A stretch of DNA of 64,000 bases, taken from Acholeplasmataceae bacterium (lineage in GTDB: Bacteria; Bacillota_I; Bacilli_A; Acholeplasmatales; Acholeplasmataceae). The stretch lies in NCBI GenBank assembly GCA_021108415.1, contig JAIOQX010000002.1, positions 434,001-498,000 on the forward strand, written 5' to 3'. Under the pieces are notes generated by a model. That model worked only from the letters and a program-made list of their open reading frames with translations, was not told the origin of the DNA and searched no databases. Of the stretch, positions 44,974-55,077 are shown piece by piece (position 1 is the stretch's first letter; the number at the start of each line of letters is the position of its first letter). The translations under genes and the position numbers were made by a program.

Positions 44974-46677
44974 TTAAATATCTTTATCTATTTCATGTGG
45001 TTTTGGAACTAAAACAGATTGAGGAACATACATAGGTTCAATGACTGCACTTGCAATATTCATCAAATGATCTCCAATTCTTTCTAGATTAGATAAGATG
45101 TCAACATAAGTTTCTGCAACATTAAATTTAATTTGACCACTCTTTAATCTTTCCATATATCTATATCGATAAACTTCTTCTAATTGGTCAATAACATCTT
45201 CATTTTTAACAACACGTTTGGCAACTTCAATATCACCAGTTGAAAAACAATCAAGTGAATCATCTAACATCGATGTTAAAACGCTAAATATTTCTTTCAT
45301 TTCACCTTGTGCATCTTCAGTTAAAGTTTGAGAATCTTTGTATCTTTCTACAAAGAATTCAATAATATTAGTTAAATGATCTCCAATTCTTTCAAAATCT
45401 TTGATGGTATCTAAGTCTCTTGAAAGTTTTCTAGAGTTATTTTTATCAAGTCCTGCTTGAGAAATTTTAATCAAATAATCATGTAGTTTTTGATCATAAG
45501 TATCCAACATCATTTCAAATGTAAAAGCTTCGTTGACTGATTCTTTCTTTTCTACTAAACTGTAATCTCTAGTCAAGGCTAAATAATCTTTAACAATAGA
45601 GCCCATATATAAGATGCCTTTTCTCACAAACTCTAGTGCTAAAACCGGAGATTCTTCAATTAACTTCTCATCAAACATGTCATCTGGGATGACTTGGATA
45701 GATTGATCTTTAACCACTTTTTTACTTAACCAAATCATCTTATTAATAAAGAAGAACAATACAATGGTCATCGTTGTATTTTGGATTAAGTGGGCAAAGG
45801 CTATTGTCAACATTGAATAAGGTTTTAAGAACCTTAATTCGAACCATGCCATAAATCTTTCATATGGATATAAAATAACTAAGAAGACTAATGCAGAAAC
45901 TACATTAAATAATATATGAATAAATGATGCTCTTTTAGATTCGATATTCCCACCAATTGCAGCAAGGAATGCTGTAATAGTTGTTCCTATGTTTGCACCT
46001 AATAATATAGGAATTGCACCATTTAATGATACTGATGTAATACCTTCAGCATTTAATGCATAAAGTTTTTCTAAAATACCAATTGCTGCAGATGAAGATT
46101 GAACAACGGCTGTAAAAAATGTACCAAAAAGAGTTCCTAAAAGCCAGTTATCAGAAAATACATTAAACATGTTTTCTGCTTGTTGAGTTTGTGCAAGAGG
46201 CTTTAAGCCATCACCCATTGTATTTAGACCAACAAATAACATACCCAAACCAATCAATACACCACCAAAATGATGTACTTTTCTGTTTTTCATAAAACTC
46301 ATAATAACGCCGACAAACAAAAACATCAATCCATAATCAGCAATCGGTAACCCAATAATAAATGCTGTAACGGTCGTTCCGATGTTTGCTCCCATAATAA
46401 TCCCAACACTTTGTGGCAAAGTCATTAGACCTGCACGTAATAGACCAATCATTAAGGCTGTTGTGCCTGATGAAGATTGGATAAGGATTGTAAGGATGAT
46501 ACCTACTAATATACCTTTTAATGGTGTATTTGTTGTTTTTTCTATAATTGCTTTAAGTTTATTTCCTGCTGCAGATTTAAGTGATTCACTCATTAAGTTT
46601 ATACCAAATATAAAGAGCGCTAAACCTCCGAAAACAAACATTAAACTATCTCCGTAATTTATGCTTGCAAATATCAT
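44974..46677 (-). CDS. Na+/phosphate cotransporter with C-terminal PhoU-like domain (NptA type)
   Basis: 567 aa. Two inverted Na/Pi repeats each carry the QSSS motif (LIQSSSGTTALMIGLLRAG near residue 65; TAVVQSSSAAIGILEKL near 190), followed by GANIGTT signatures. Residues 340-550 form two PhoU-like helical bundles (DLDTIKDFERIGDHLTNIIE and ILSNLERIGDHLMNIA). It imports inorganic phosphate driven by sodium. It is a single-gene unit starting with GGAGGA. Confidence 0.93.
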   Translation of the reverse strand: MIFASINYGDSLMFVFGGLALFIFGINLMSESLKSAAGNKLKAIIEKTTNTPLKGILVGIILTILIQSSSGTTALMIGLLRAGLMTLPQSVGIIMGANIGTTVTAFIIGLPIADYGLMFLFVGVIMSFMKNRKVHHFGGVLIGLGMLFVGLNTMGDGLKPLAQTQQAENMFNVFSDNWLLGTLFGTFFTAVVQSSSAAIGILEKLYALNAEGITSVSLNGAIPILLGANIGTTITAFLAAIGGNIESKRASFIHILFNVVSALVFLVILYPYERFMAWFELRFLKPYSMLTIAFAHLIQNTTMTIVLFFFINKMIWLSKKVVKDQSIQVIPDDMFDEKLIEESPVLALEFVRKGILYMGSIVKDYLALTRDYSLVEKKESVNEAFTFEMMLDTYDQKLHDYLIKISQAGLDKNNSRKLSRDLDTIKDFERIGDHLTNIIEFFVERYKDSQTLTEDAQGEMKEIFSVLTSMLDDSLDCFSTGDIEVAKRVVKNEDVIDQLEEVYRYRYMERLKSGQIKFNVAETYVDILSNLERIGDHLMNIASAVIEPMYVPQSVLVPKPHEIDKDI

Positions 46678-46752
46678 GATATGTCCTCCTAAAAATTTTC
46701 AACCATAATCATTTTACTTTAAATCGATCAAAATTGCGACCGTTTTTAAGAA

Positions 46753-46785
46753 AAAGTCCTAACTTTTTTTAAAAGTTAAGACTTT
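46753..46785 (-). terminator. Terminator of the GGDEF-EAL gene
   Basis: Stem AAAGTC-TAACTT/AAGTTA-GACTTT with one mismatch, followed by TTTTTCTT on the minus strand, 26 bases past the stop. Confidence 0.75.
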
Positions 46786-46810
46786 AAATATATTTATTCT
46801 TTTAAACAAG

Positions 46811-49681
46811 CTATTTATTCTTTAAGATATCATCGATATGTAGGGTATCCATTGGTTTGTAATAATAATATCCTTGAACTAAATCAACTTTCATATCTTT
46901 AAGTAAATTAATTTGTTCAATTGTTTCAATACCTTCTGCTAAAACTTCAAATCCTAATGATTCACATAATTGTACTGCTGTTAAGTAAACTATCTTTTTT
47001 TGTGAACTTAAAAATTTATCTGCGACATCTTTACCTATTTTTACTAGATCCACTTCAAAATTAGTTAAATAGTTTACACCTGCTTGACCAGATCCAAAAT
47101 CATCGATTGCTGTGATAAGTCCAAGTTGTTTCAATTTCTTTAGAGTTTGAATAACTAACCCTTCTTTATCGATAAAAACATCTTCTGTAATTTCTACACC
47201 TAATAAAGCTGGATTTAGTTTGTATTCATTTAATAGTTTTTTAATAAACCCTACAATTGTTATATCATGTAATTGATCAGATGAAATATTAATAAAGACG
47301 GGAATATGTAACATGTTTTTCTCGTTCCATATTGCCATTTGTTTAATCACTAACTCAATAACGATTTTTCCGATTTGACTCATTAATCCATTTTTTTCTG
47401 CAATTGGAATAAAGATTCCTGGTGACATTTTGGAACCTTTTATACGTAATAATGCTTCCAGTGCGACTACTTTTTCATCTTTAATGCTCATTTGCGGCTG
47501 ATAATACATCTCAAATCCATCATCAGCAATGCAATGTTTAAGTTGTTCTACAATTTGGGATTGTATATCAATCTCATTTTTTAAATTTTCATCAAAAAAT
47601 ACAGTAGATTTGTGAGAAAAGAGTTTTGCTTTCTGCATCGCAGTTTCAGCATGATCGATTACTTCGTTTATAGTATTTTGTTTATGCGTGTATATAGAAA
47701 CGCCTATACTAGCTGATAAATAGCATTTAAAATTATCAATTTCAATATCTTCTACGATGATTTTTTCTATAGCTTCAGCTAATTTTTTTGTGGTTTTTAA
47801 ATTTTCCGTATGAAATCCCACGACAAATTCATCTCCACTAAATCTTGATGCAATAATACTTTTACTTTCTAATGTCTTCAATCTATTCGCAAGTTCAACA
47901 AGTATCAAATCCCCTGCTGCATGTCCTTTTAAATCGTTATAATGTTTAAAGTTGTTTAAATCCATGTAATATATCGCAATATTTTTTGTCGATTTCCATT
48001 TATTCAACTCATTGACAAAACCTCTTCTATTTGTAAGATCAGTCAAATAATCATGATAATTTGAATACGTTGTTCTACGGTTTACAAAAACAACATATCC
48101 TAATGCTCCAAATAAAAGCATCACAATCGATCCTAGTAAAGCAAATGATAGATTCATGAATTTTAATCGATCACTAAAAAAACTGATTACATTGTTTTTT
48201 TCAGAATATGTATTAACGATTTGATCGATATCAAGCGTTGCTTGCGCCATATTAAAAAGCTCTGATAGTAATTCTCCTCTTTCAGTTTTAGGAAATGCAA
48301 ATCCAATTTCCCCCATGATCAGTGGTTTGATTTGAGTATCAATTACAATAGAAAATTCTTTATGTTCAATGACATAATCAAAATATGTTTGCTCGTTAAG
48401 TAAAATATAATCAACTTGTCCAGTAATTAAGGCAAAAATCATGCGCTCATTAGTAGGATAATATTCAAAAGTTTTAAAAGGGAAATATTCTTCTAAAAGA
48501 CTAGCATTTATATCATCTGACATCACGCCGATTTTTTCAAATACTAACTCATATATTAAAGAATAATTCGTATCATAATTATCTCTTTTCACCATAAAAA
48601 ATTCATTTTCATAAATAGCTTCTGAAAAATACAGATTTTCTGCTCTGTCTTGCGATTTTGCAACCGGAGATAATACATCTATCCTATCTTCAACTAAGTC
48701 TGTATACATAGCTTGCCATAGTTCATTTTCATCATTTTGAATCTCACACTCAAAATCAATGATTTCACAAATTTCTTTTAAGATATCTGGGAAAACTCCA
48801 GAAAGTCCACCATTTTCATTAAAAATGGCATGTGGTGGATTATTTTCGTACTTAATAGATAGCACTCTTTCATCAGGTTCAAAATTATCTTCTACAAATA
48901 AAGTTATTGCTTGTCTATTTGATAATTGTGTGTTTCTACGCTTAAAACTAGTGACCTCAAATCTAAAATCACTGGTAGTAATATATTTAGAGATTGCTTG
49001 AAGCAAATCAAAATGCATATCTTTTTTAGCGACTAAAGATACTGGTTTAACTGGTATCACATGGTTTATTTGTATAGCATAAATGTCATTGATTAATGCA
49101 TCATCATAATAAGCATTGTTATCTATAACACCGTCAATTGTTTGACTCATTAATAGATTTAAACCCTCTGAATAAGTATCAAAACTAACAATATTTACCT
49201 CAGGGAGATATTCAGCAACCATCGATTCATAAATGGTATCATTTTGTACGCCAATATTTTTTGAATCTAGTTGACTTAATATATGTTGATCATATGTGTA
49301 TAAATATAATTCTTCATAACTTGAAGCTTCAGTAAAATCAAAAAAAAGACTTCTACTATCTGAATAGGTTATATTAGGAACAATATCTAGTATTCCATTT
49401 TTTGCATCATCTAACATCAATGAAAAATCTGTATAAATTTCTGTAGTATAAGGTATATTAAAAGCTGTCATTATATTTTGGATAATATATGTGGAATCAT
49501 CAACACCAAAATAAAGGCCTACTACAAGTCCGTTTTCTTGTGCATCTTCAACAGCAATCATCTCATTTTCTGTAAGTATAGAAAAATCAAAGTCCTCTTC
49601 ATTTACTTGACATGACGTTAAAAAAAGTACAAGAATCATACTTATTAATATAGGGATTAAGATTCTTTGTAATCGTTTCAT
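46811..49681 (-). CDS. Membrane receptor with two substrate-binding domains and GGDEF-EAL output (c-di-GMP)
   Basis: 956 aa. A lipobox-like end (LTSC, Cys24) follows the N-terminal hydrophobic segment, then two periplasmic-binding (SBP_bac_3, amino-acid type) domains at about 45-260 and 265-500. A transmembrane helix at about 510-530 follows, then GGDEF and EAL domains. The diguanylate cyclase motif is SGDEF (near residue 614), slightly off consensus, and no RxxD inhibitory site is seen. The EAL domain keeps EALLR (740), the NISSDQL Asn, EITED, DDFGSG, the Lys in VKIGKD and AEGIET, so phosphodiesterase activity is likely. It should sense a small solute outside and change c-di-GMP inside. A lipoprotein with a later TM helix is unusual. 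Confidence 0.92.
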   Translation of the reverse strand: MKRLQRILIPILISMILVLFLTSCQVNEEDFDFSILTENEMIAVEDAQENGLVVGLYFGVDDSTYIIQNIMTAFNIPYTTEIYTDFSLMLDDAKNGILDIVPNITYSDSRSLFFDFTEASSYEELYLYTYDQHILSQLDSKNIGVQNDTIYESMVAEYLPEVNIVSFDTYSEGLNLLMSQTIDGVIDNNAYYDDALINDIYAIQINHVIPVKPVSLVAKKDMHFDLLQAISKYITTSDFRFEVTSFKRRNTQLSNRQAITLFVEDNFEPDERVLSIKYENNPPHAIFNENGGLSGVFPDILKEICEIIDFECEIQNDENELWQAMYTDLVEDRIDVLSPVAKSQDRAENLYFSEAIYENEFFMVKRDNYDTNYSLIYELVFEKIGVMSDDINASLLEEYFPFKTFEYYPTNERMIFALITGQVDYILLNEQTYFDYVIEHKEFSIVIDTQIKPLIMGEIGFAFPKTERGELLSELFNMAQATLDIDQIVNTYSEKNNVISFFSDRLKFMNLSFALLGSIVMLLFGALGYVVFVNRRTTYSNYHDYLTDLTNRRGFVNELNKWKSTKNIAIYYMDLNNFKHYNDLKGHAAGDLILVELANRLKTLESKSIIASRFSGDEFVVGFHTENLKTTKKLAEAIEKIIVEDIEIDNFKCYLSASIGVSIYTHKQNTINEVIDHAETAMQKAKLFSHKSTVFFDENLKNEIDIQSQIVEQLKHCIADDGFEMYYQPQMSIKDEKVVALEALLRIKGSKMSPGIFIPIAEKNGLMSQIGKIVIELVIKQMAIWNEKNMLHIPVFINISSDQLHDITIVGFIKKLLNEYKLNPALLGVEITEDVFIDKEGLVIQTLKKLKQLGLITAIDDFGSGQAGVNYLTNFEVDLVKIGKDVADKFLSSQKKIVYLTAVQLCESLGFEVLAEGIETIEQINLLKDMKVDLVQGYYYYKPMDTLHIDDILKNK

Positions 49682-49842
49682 GAACTCACTACCTTTTTGA
49701 GAGCTTTTTAGAACTTTATAACGTCTTTATTACTTTAACAAGTAATTATCTTTTATTATTTATTATATCATATACATTGTTGATTTATTTCTTAAGAATT
49801 TCTTACTTGTATACTTAAATCTATTCAATATGTGTATAGAAA

Positions 49843-49873
49843 AAATGGTTGCCCCCAAAGGAGACAACCATTT
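49843..49873 (-). terminator. Terminator after ppdK
   Basis: AAATGGTTG/CAACCATTT, 9-bp stem with a partly paired 13-base loop and a T-run on the minus strand, 29 bases past ppdK. Confidence 0.85.
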
Positions 49874-49901
49874 ATTATGTTATTTTGTTTAAATCCTAAA
49901 T

Positions 49902-52526
49902 TTATCTAGGATTTTTAATGTTTGCATGTGCAGCAGCTAATCTTGCGATTGGTACTCTAAATGGAGAACATGAAACGTAAGTTAAGCCAATAGCATGACA
50001 GAATTCTACTGATAGAGGATCTCCACCGTGTTCACCACAGATACCTAATTTAATATCAGGTCTAGTTTGTTTACCTAGTTCAGAAGCCATCTTCATTAAT
50101 TTACCCACACCTTTTTGGTCAACGTGAGCAAATGGATCATTAACAAAAATTTTCTTGTCATAATAATCTTTTAAGAATTTACCAGCGTCATCACGGCTAA
50201 ATCCAAATGTCATTTGTGTTAAGTCATTTGTACCAAAACTAAAGAACTCAGCTTCTTTTGCAATTTCATCTGCAAGTAATGCTGCTCTTGGTACTTCAAT
50301 CATTGTACCAACTGTATAGTCAAGTTTAACACCTGCATCTTTAATGATTTGGTCAGCGGTTTTCACAACAACATCTTTAATATATTTTAATTCTTTAACT
50401 TCACCAACAAGTGGAATCATGATTTCAGGTTTGACTTGCATACCTGATTTATTCACTTCAATTGCTGCTTCAATCACTGCACGTGTTTGCATTTCAGCAA
50501 TTTCAGGATATGTAACACTTAAACGAACACCACGGTGACCTAACATAGGGTTAGTTTCGTGTAAATCGTTAATGGTTGCATTTAATTCTTTTTCACTAAT
50601 CTTCATATCTTTAGCTAATGCTTTGATATCATCAGGATCAGTTGGAAGGAATTCATGTAGTGGTGGGTCTAAGTAACGAATTGTTACAGGGAACCCTTGC
50701 ATTTCTTTATAAAGACCAATAAAGTCTTCTTTTTGCATTGGTAATAGTTTAGCTAATGCAGCTTTACGTTCTTCTTCATTTTTAGCAACAATCATTTCTC
50801 TTACTGAAGAAATTCTATCTGCTTCAAAGAACATATGTTCTGTTCTACATAGACCAATACCTTTTGCACCAAAGTCAAATGCAACTTTTGCATCTCTTGG
50901 ATTATCAGCATTTGTACGAACGCCAATACTTGCATATTTATCAGCCCAATTCATAAGTGTTTCGAAATCACCAGATACAGTTGCATCCATTGTTTCTACT
51001 TTTTCACCATAAATCTTACCAGTTGAACCATCTAGAGAAATCCATTGACCTTCTTTATATGTTTCACCGTTAACTTCAAATGTTTTCTTAACTTCAGATA
51101 CACGTACTGATCCAGCACCTGCAACACAACATCTACCCATACCACGAGCAACAACTGCAGCATGTGATGTCATACCACCACGAGATGTTAGAATACCTGA
51201 TGCGACGATCATACCTTCAATATCTTCTGGAGAAGTTTCTTGTCTTACTAAAATTACAGGAAGACCATCAGCTTCTTTCATTTCTTTAGCGCGATCTGCA
51301 GAGAATGCGATACGGCCAGTAGCTGCACCTGGAGATGCGTTTAATCCAGTAGCTATCAATTTAGCACTACCAAGTGATGATGGGTTAAATTGAGGGTGAA
51401 GTAGAGAATCTAATTGAGCTGGTTCTACTTTTAATAATGCTTCTTTTTCAGATAATACGCCTTCTTTAACTAAATCAATAGCAATTTTTAAAGCTGCTTG
51501 AGCAGTTCTCTTACCATTTCTAGTTTGTAAGATATATAGTTTACCTTTTTGAATGGTGAACTCTAAATCTTGCATATCACGATAATGAGCTTCTAATTTA
51601 GTAGAAATTTCTACAAATTGGTTATAGATTTCAAGATTGTCTTTTTGTAATTCACTAATAGGTTTTGGTGTACGGATACCCGCAACAACATCTTCACCTT
51701 GTGCATTAAATAAATACTCACCATATAATTCTTTAGTTCCGTCTGAAGGATTTCTTGTAAAGGCAACGCCTGTACCAGAAGTATCACCCATGTTACCAAA
51801 AACCATTGCTTGAACATTTACTGCAGTTCCCCATTCGTAAGGAATGTGGTTTAATCTACGATAAGTATTTGCTCTTGGGTTATCCCATGATCTAAATACA
51901 GCAGTAATCGCTTCAATTAATTGTTCTTTAGGATCTTGAGGGAATTCTTCCCCTTTTAATTCTAAGTATAAAGCTTTAAATTCTCCAACTAAATCTACAA
52001 GATCTTGATCTCCTAAATCCGTATCAAATTCTACGCCTTTTCTTTCTTTCATTTCAGCTAATAATTCTTCATATTTTTCCTTGTCGATTTCCATAACAAC
52101 ATCAGAAAACATTTGGATAAAACGTCTGTAAGAATCATAAGCGAAACGTACATTACCAGTTAATGCTGCTAAACCTTTAACAGATTCATCATTTAAACCT
52201 AAGTTTAAAATCGTATCCATCATACCTGGCATTGATGCTCTAGCTCCTGAACGTACTGATACTAAGAATGGATCATTAGCATCTCCGAATTTCTTTCCTT
52301 CTACTTTTTCAGTTGCTGCAAGTGCCTTTTCGATTTGCTCGATAATCTCAGGTGCAATTTTCTTACCTCTTGCATAATAATCGTTACAAGCTTCAGTTGT
52401 TACAGTGAAGCCTTGTGGTACTGGCATGCCAATTTTACTCATCTCAGCTAAGTTAGCGCCTTTACCACCAAGAAGGTTCTTCATCGTTTGATTTCCTTCT
52501 TTGAATAAATAAACAAATTTTGTCAT
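49902..52526 (-). CDS. ppdK: Pyruvate, phosphate dikinase
   Basis: 874 aa. The nucleotide-binding domain starts MTKFVYLFKEGNQTMKNLLG. The central phosphohistidine domain has GGMTSHAAVVARGMGRCCVAG (catalytic His near residue 455), and the C-terminal PEP/pyruvate barrel carries SFGTNDLTQMTFGFSRDDA and GICGEHGGDP. It interconverts PEP, AMP and PPi with pyruvate, ATP and Pi, so in glycolysis it draws two phosphoanhydride bonds' worth of ATP from PPi. It follows pfkA by 52 bases without a terminator and is probably in its operon. Confidence 0.97.
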   Translation of the reverse strand: MTKFVYLFKEGNQTMKNLLGGKGANLAEMSKIGMPVPQGFTVTTEACNDYYARGKKIAPEIIEQIEKALAATEKVEGKKFGDANDPFLVSVRSGARASMPGMMDTILNLGLNDESVKGLAALTGNVRFAYDSYRRFIQMFSDVVMEIDKEKYEELLAEMKERKGVEFDTDLGDQDLVDLVGEFKALYLELKGEEFPQDPKEQLIEAITAVFRSWDNPRANTYRRLNHIPYEWGTAVNVQAMVFGNMGDTSGTGVAFTRNPSDGTKELYGEYLFNAQGEDVVAGIRTPKPISELQKDNLEIYNQFVEISTKLEAHYRDMQDLEFTIQKGKLYILQTRNGKRTAQAALKIAIDLVKEGVLSEKEALLKVEPAQLDSLLHPQFNPSSLGSAKLIATGLNASPGAATGRIAFSADRAKEMKEADGLPVILVRQETSPEDIEGMIVASGILTSRGGMTSHAAVVARGMGRCCVAGAGSVRVSEVKKTFEVNGETYKEGQWISLDGSTGKIYGEKVETMDATVSGDFETLMNWADKYASIGVRTNADNPRDAKVAFDFGAKGIGLCRTEHMFFEADRISSVREMIVAKNEEERKAALAKLLPMQKEDFIGLYKEMQGFPVTIRYLDPPLHEFLPTDPDDIKALAKDMKISEKELNATINDLHETNPMLGHRGVRLSVTYPEIAEMQTRAVIEAAIEVNKSGMQVKPEIMIPLVGEVKELKYIKDVVVKTADQIIKDAGVKLDYTVGTMIEVPRAALLADEIAKEAEFFSFGTNDLTQMTFGFSRDDAGKFLKDYYDKKIFVNDPFAHVDQKGVGKLMKMASELGKQTRPDIKLGICGEHGGDPLSVEFCHAIGLTYVSCSPFRVPIARLAAAHANIKNPR

Positions 52527-52578
52527 TTATAGTTTCCTTTCTATCTTTTATATTATTTTTTATTAAACACAAATTTTA

Positions 52579-53529
52579 TTAAGAGATCTTTTTAACCAAT
52601 GAATACAATTCATTTTTTGGTCTCTTTTGGCCGATAATATTTGCGAATGGTAAGTGTACCATTCTTGAATCTCTAATCCCTACACAAACTCCATAAATAC
52701 CGTCATTTAAAAGTTCAACTGCATATGTTCCCATTCGAGATCCTAAGATACGATCTTCTGGGCAAGGTTGTCCACCTCTTTGTATATATCCTAAAACAGT
52801 TGCGCGTGAACTAAATCCTGATTTTTCAGTAATTTCTTCAGCAAGTGCATGTACATCTAATATCTTTTCAGTAATAACGATGATTGCATGTCTTCTACCT
52901 TCACCTTTATACTTTTTAATCTTTTTTAACATATCTTCTTTATCCATTGGATTTTCTGGTGTAATGATAAATTCTGCACCACCACAAATTCCAGCATAAA
53001 CAGCTAGATCACCGCTATGTCTTCCCATTACTTCAATGATACTTACTCTTTGATGAGATGAAGATGTATCTCTTAGCTTATCTATTGCATCTACAATCGT
53101 TTGTACAGCTGTACTAAATCCAATTGTAAAATCAGTACCTGGAATATCATTATCAATTGTGCCAGGAAGACCAATGACTTTTAATCCCATTTTAGCTAAT
53201 TCCATAGCACCTCTATACGTGCCATCTCCACCAATTGTAATTAATGCTTCGATATCTCTAGCATTAAGATTATCAATTGCTTTTTGTCTAACTTCAATGT
53301 CTTTAAACTCAGGAAGTCTTGAGGTTCCTAAGAAAGTTCCACCTTTAGATAACATACCTGAAACACTTTGATGAGTTAATAAAACCATATCATCTTCGAC
53401 TAAACCTTTATATCCATCTTTTATACCATATACTTCATGACCATACATAGTCCCTGCACGAACAACTGCTCTTACACCAGCATTCATACCTGGAGCGTCA
53501 CCACCAGAAGTTAAAACTGCGATTTTCAT
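52579..53529 (-). CDS. pfkA: ATP-dependent 6-phosphofructokinase
   Basis: 316 aa, bacterial PfkA length. The nucleotide site has GGDGTYRGA near residue 101 (Gly after Asp, the ATP type) and the active site LPGTIDNDIPGTDFTIGF near 121 (Gly in PGTIDND). The substrate loop EVMGRHSGDLA is near residue 160. These are the ATP-dependent signatures, in contrast to the PPi enzyme encoded divergently. It catalyses the committed glycolytic step. The start lies after AAAGGAG. A perfect 18-bp palindrome overlaps its -10 box. Confidence 0.96.
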   Translation of the reverse strand: MKIAVLTSGGDAPGMNAGVRAVVRAGTMYGHEVYGIKDGYKGLVEDDMVLLTHQSVSGMLSKGGTFLGTSRLPEFKDIEVRQKAIDNLNARDIEALITIGGDGTYRGAMELAKMGLKVIGLPGTIDNDIPGTDFTIGFSTAVQTIVDAIDKLRDTSSSHQRVSIIEVMGRHSGDLAVYAGICGGAEFIITPENPMDKEDMLKKIKKYKGEGRRHAIIVITEKILDVHALAEEITEKSGFSSRATVLGYIQRGGQPCPEDRILGSRMGTYAVELLNDGIYGVCVGIRDSRMVHLPFANIIGQKRPKNELYSLVKKIS

Positions 53530-53574
53530 AAATTATATATCTCCTTTAAGTAACAATTCATAACCAATACTTAT

Positions 53575-53592
53575 TATAACATATATGTTATA
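53575..53592. promoter_or_regulatory. 18-bp palindrome at the pfkA-ppdK promoter
   Basis: TATAACATATATGTTATA is exact. On the minus strand it overlaps the TATAAT (53573-53578) that would be the -10 box of pfkA, the classic place for a repressor operator. Confidence 0.55.
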
Positions 53593-53618
53593 TCTTTTAA
53601 ACGGTTCTACTTGAGTTT

Positions 53619-53652
53619 TTTATGAAATATGATAACGATTTTTTTTCATAAA
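53619..53652. promoter_or_regulatory. Inverted repeat between pfkA and PPi-PFK genes
   Basis: TTTATGAAA (53619-53627) and TTTCATAAA (53644-53652), perfect 9-bp arms across 16 bases. The spacer contains ATGATAACGATTTTT, 13 of 15 positions of the CcpA cre pattern WTGNAANCGNWNNCW. It lies between the two divergent promoters. Confidence 0.4.
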
Positions 53653-53716
53653 GCTGTTTTTATATGTTAAAATAGACATGTCGATTTAAAAATTTAAAAG
53701 AAATGGTGATGAAAAT

Positions 53717-54961
53717 ATGAAAGATTTAAAAGGTGCTGCACTTCTAGGCCAATCAGGTGGTCCAACAAGTGTTATTAATTCAAGTGCTGCTGGTGTTTTC
53801 TTAGAAGCTTTAAAACAAGAAAACATTACTGAAGTATATGGTGCTGTTCATGGCATCAAAGGTGTATTACATGAAGAATTTTATGATATAAGACAAGAAG
53901 ATGTTGAAGAGTTAAAGTTATTAAAAAATACTCCATCATCTGCAATCGGAAGTGTTAGATATAAACTAGCTAATCCTAAAAAAGATGATACTGACTATAG
54001 ACGTCTACTTGAAGTGTTTAAAAAATATAATATTAGATATTTCTTCTATAATGGTGGAAATGATTCAATGGATACTTGTAACAAAATATCTAAATTCTTT
54101 AAAAAATCAGGTTATGATTGTAATGTGATGGGTGTTCCAAAGACAATTGATAATGACTTAAACATTACAGATCATTCTCCAGGATTTGCAAGTGCTGCAA
54201 AATATGTAGCAACTTCATTTATGGAGTTATATCATGACGCAACAGTTTATGCGATTCCACAAATTACAATCGTTGAAGTAATGGGTAGAAATGCAGGTTG
54301 GTTAACTGCTGCTTCTGCACTAGCTGCTTATAAAGGACAAGGTCCAGATTTAATTTATGTTCCTGAAGTTGCCTTCGATTTAGAAGAATTCTTTGAAGAT
54401 GTTACTAGAATCTTAAAAGAAAAAGGTAAAGTATTGGTTGCTGTATCAGAAGGTATTAAAAATGATAAAGGGCAATACATAGCTGAAACACTTCAAGAAT
54501 TAAAAACAGATGCATTTGGACACGCTCAATTAGGTGGGACTGCTTCAGTTTTAGCAACAGAAGTATCAAATCGTATCAATGTTAAAGTTAGAGCTATTGA
54601 ATTTAGTTTACTTCAAAGATCTGCTGCTCATCTTGCATCAAAAGTTGATGTTGAAGAAGCGTTTAAAGCGGGTCAAAAGGCTGTTAAGGCTGCAGTAAGA
54701 GGTACAACTGATAAAATGGTAGGATTCGAAAGAGTTTCATCAAATCCATATAAGATTAAATATAGATTAATCTCTTTAAAGAAAGCTGCTAACGAAGAAC
54801 AAAAATTACCTTTAGAATGGATTAAGCCAAGAGGTCAAGGTATGACACAAGAATTTATTGATTATTGTCTACCACTTATCCAAGGAGAATCTAAAGCTAA
54901 GTTAGTTGATGGTCTTCCAAGATTTGCTCAATTAAAGAAAATTAGAGTTCCTAAAAAATAA
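53717..54961 (+). CDS. pfp: PPi-dependent 6-phosphofructokinase
   Basis: 414 aa. The donor site reads GGNDSMDT near residue 115 and the active site PKTIDNDLNITDHSPGFASA near 142. Asp after Asn (where ATP enzymes have Gly) and Lys in PKTIDND are the residues that fit PPi rather than ATP. EVMGRNAGWLTAASA near 190 is the fructose-6-phosphate loop. It reversibly phosphorylates fructose 6-phosphate with PPi. It is divergent from pfkA-ppdK; PPi-dependent PFK activity is a known trait of Acholeplasma. The RBS is a GGTGATGA just before the ATG. Confidence 0.93.
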   Translation: MKDLKGAALLGQSGGPTSVINSSAAGVFLEALKQENITEVYGAVHGIKGVLHEEFYDIRQEDVEELKLLKNTPSSAIGSVRYKLANPKKDDTDYRRLLEVFKKYNIRYFFYNGGNDSMDTCNKISKFFKKSGYDCNVMGVPKTIDNDLNITDHSPGFASAAKYVATSFMELYHDATVYAIPQITIVEVMGRNAGWLTAASALAAYKGQGPDLIYVPEVAFDLEEFFEDVTRILKEKGKVLVAVSEGIKNDKGQYIAETLQELKTDAFGHAQLGGTASVLATEVSNRINVKVRAIEFSLLQRSAAHLASKVDVEEAFKAGQKAVKAAVRGTTDKMVGFERVSSNPYKIKYRLISLKKAANEEQKLPLEWIKPRGQGMTQEFIDYCLPLIQGESKAKLVDGLPRFAQLKKIRVPKK

Positions 54962-54966
54962 GAGCC

Positions 54967-54995
54967 AAAAGAGTATCCAAATCGGATACTCTTTT
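54967..54995 (+). terminator. Terminator after PPi-PFK gene
   Basis: Perfect 12-bp stem AAAAGAGTATCC/GGATACTCTTTT with a 5-base loop and a T-run. Confidence 0.88.
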
Positions 54996-55077
54996 TTTTG
55001 ATTTTATTTCTTGTTTATGAAACTATGATTTTAAGGTATAATATATTAAATTAAGCAAAATGAATTGAGGGATAAAT

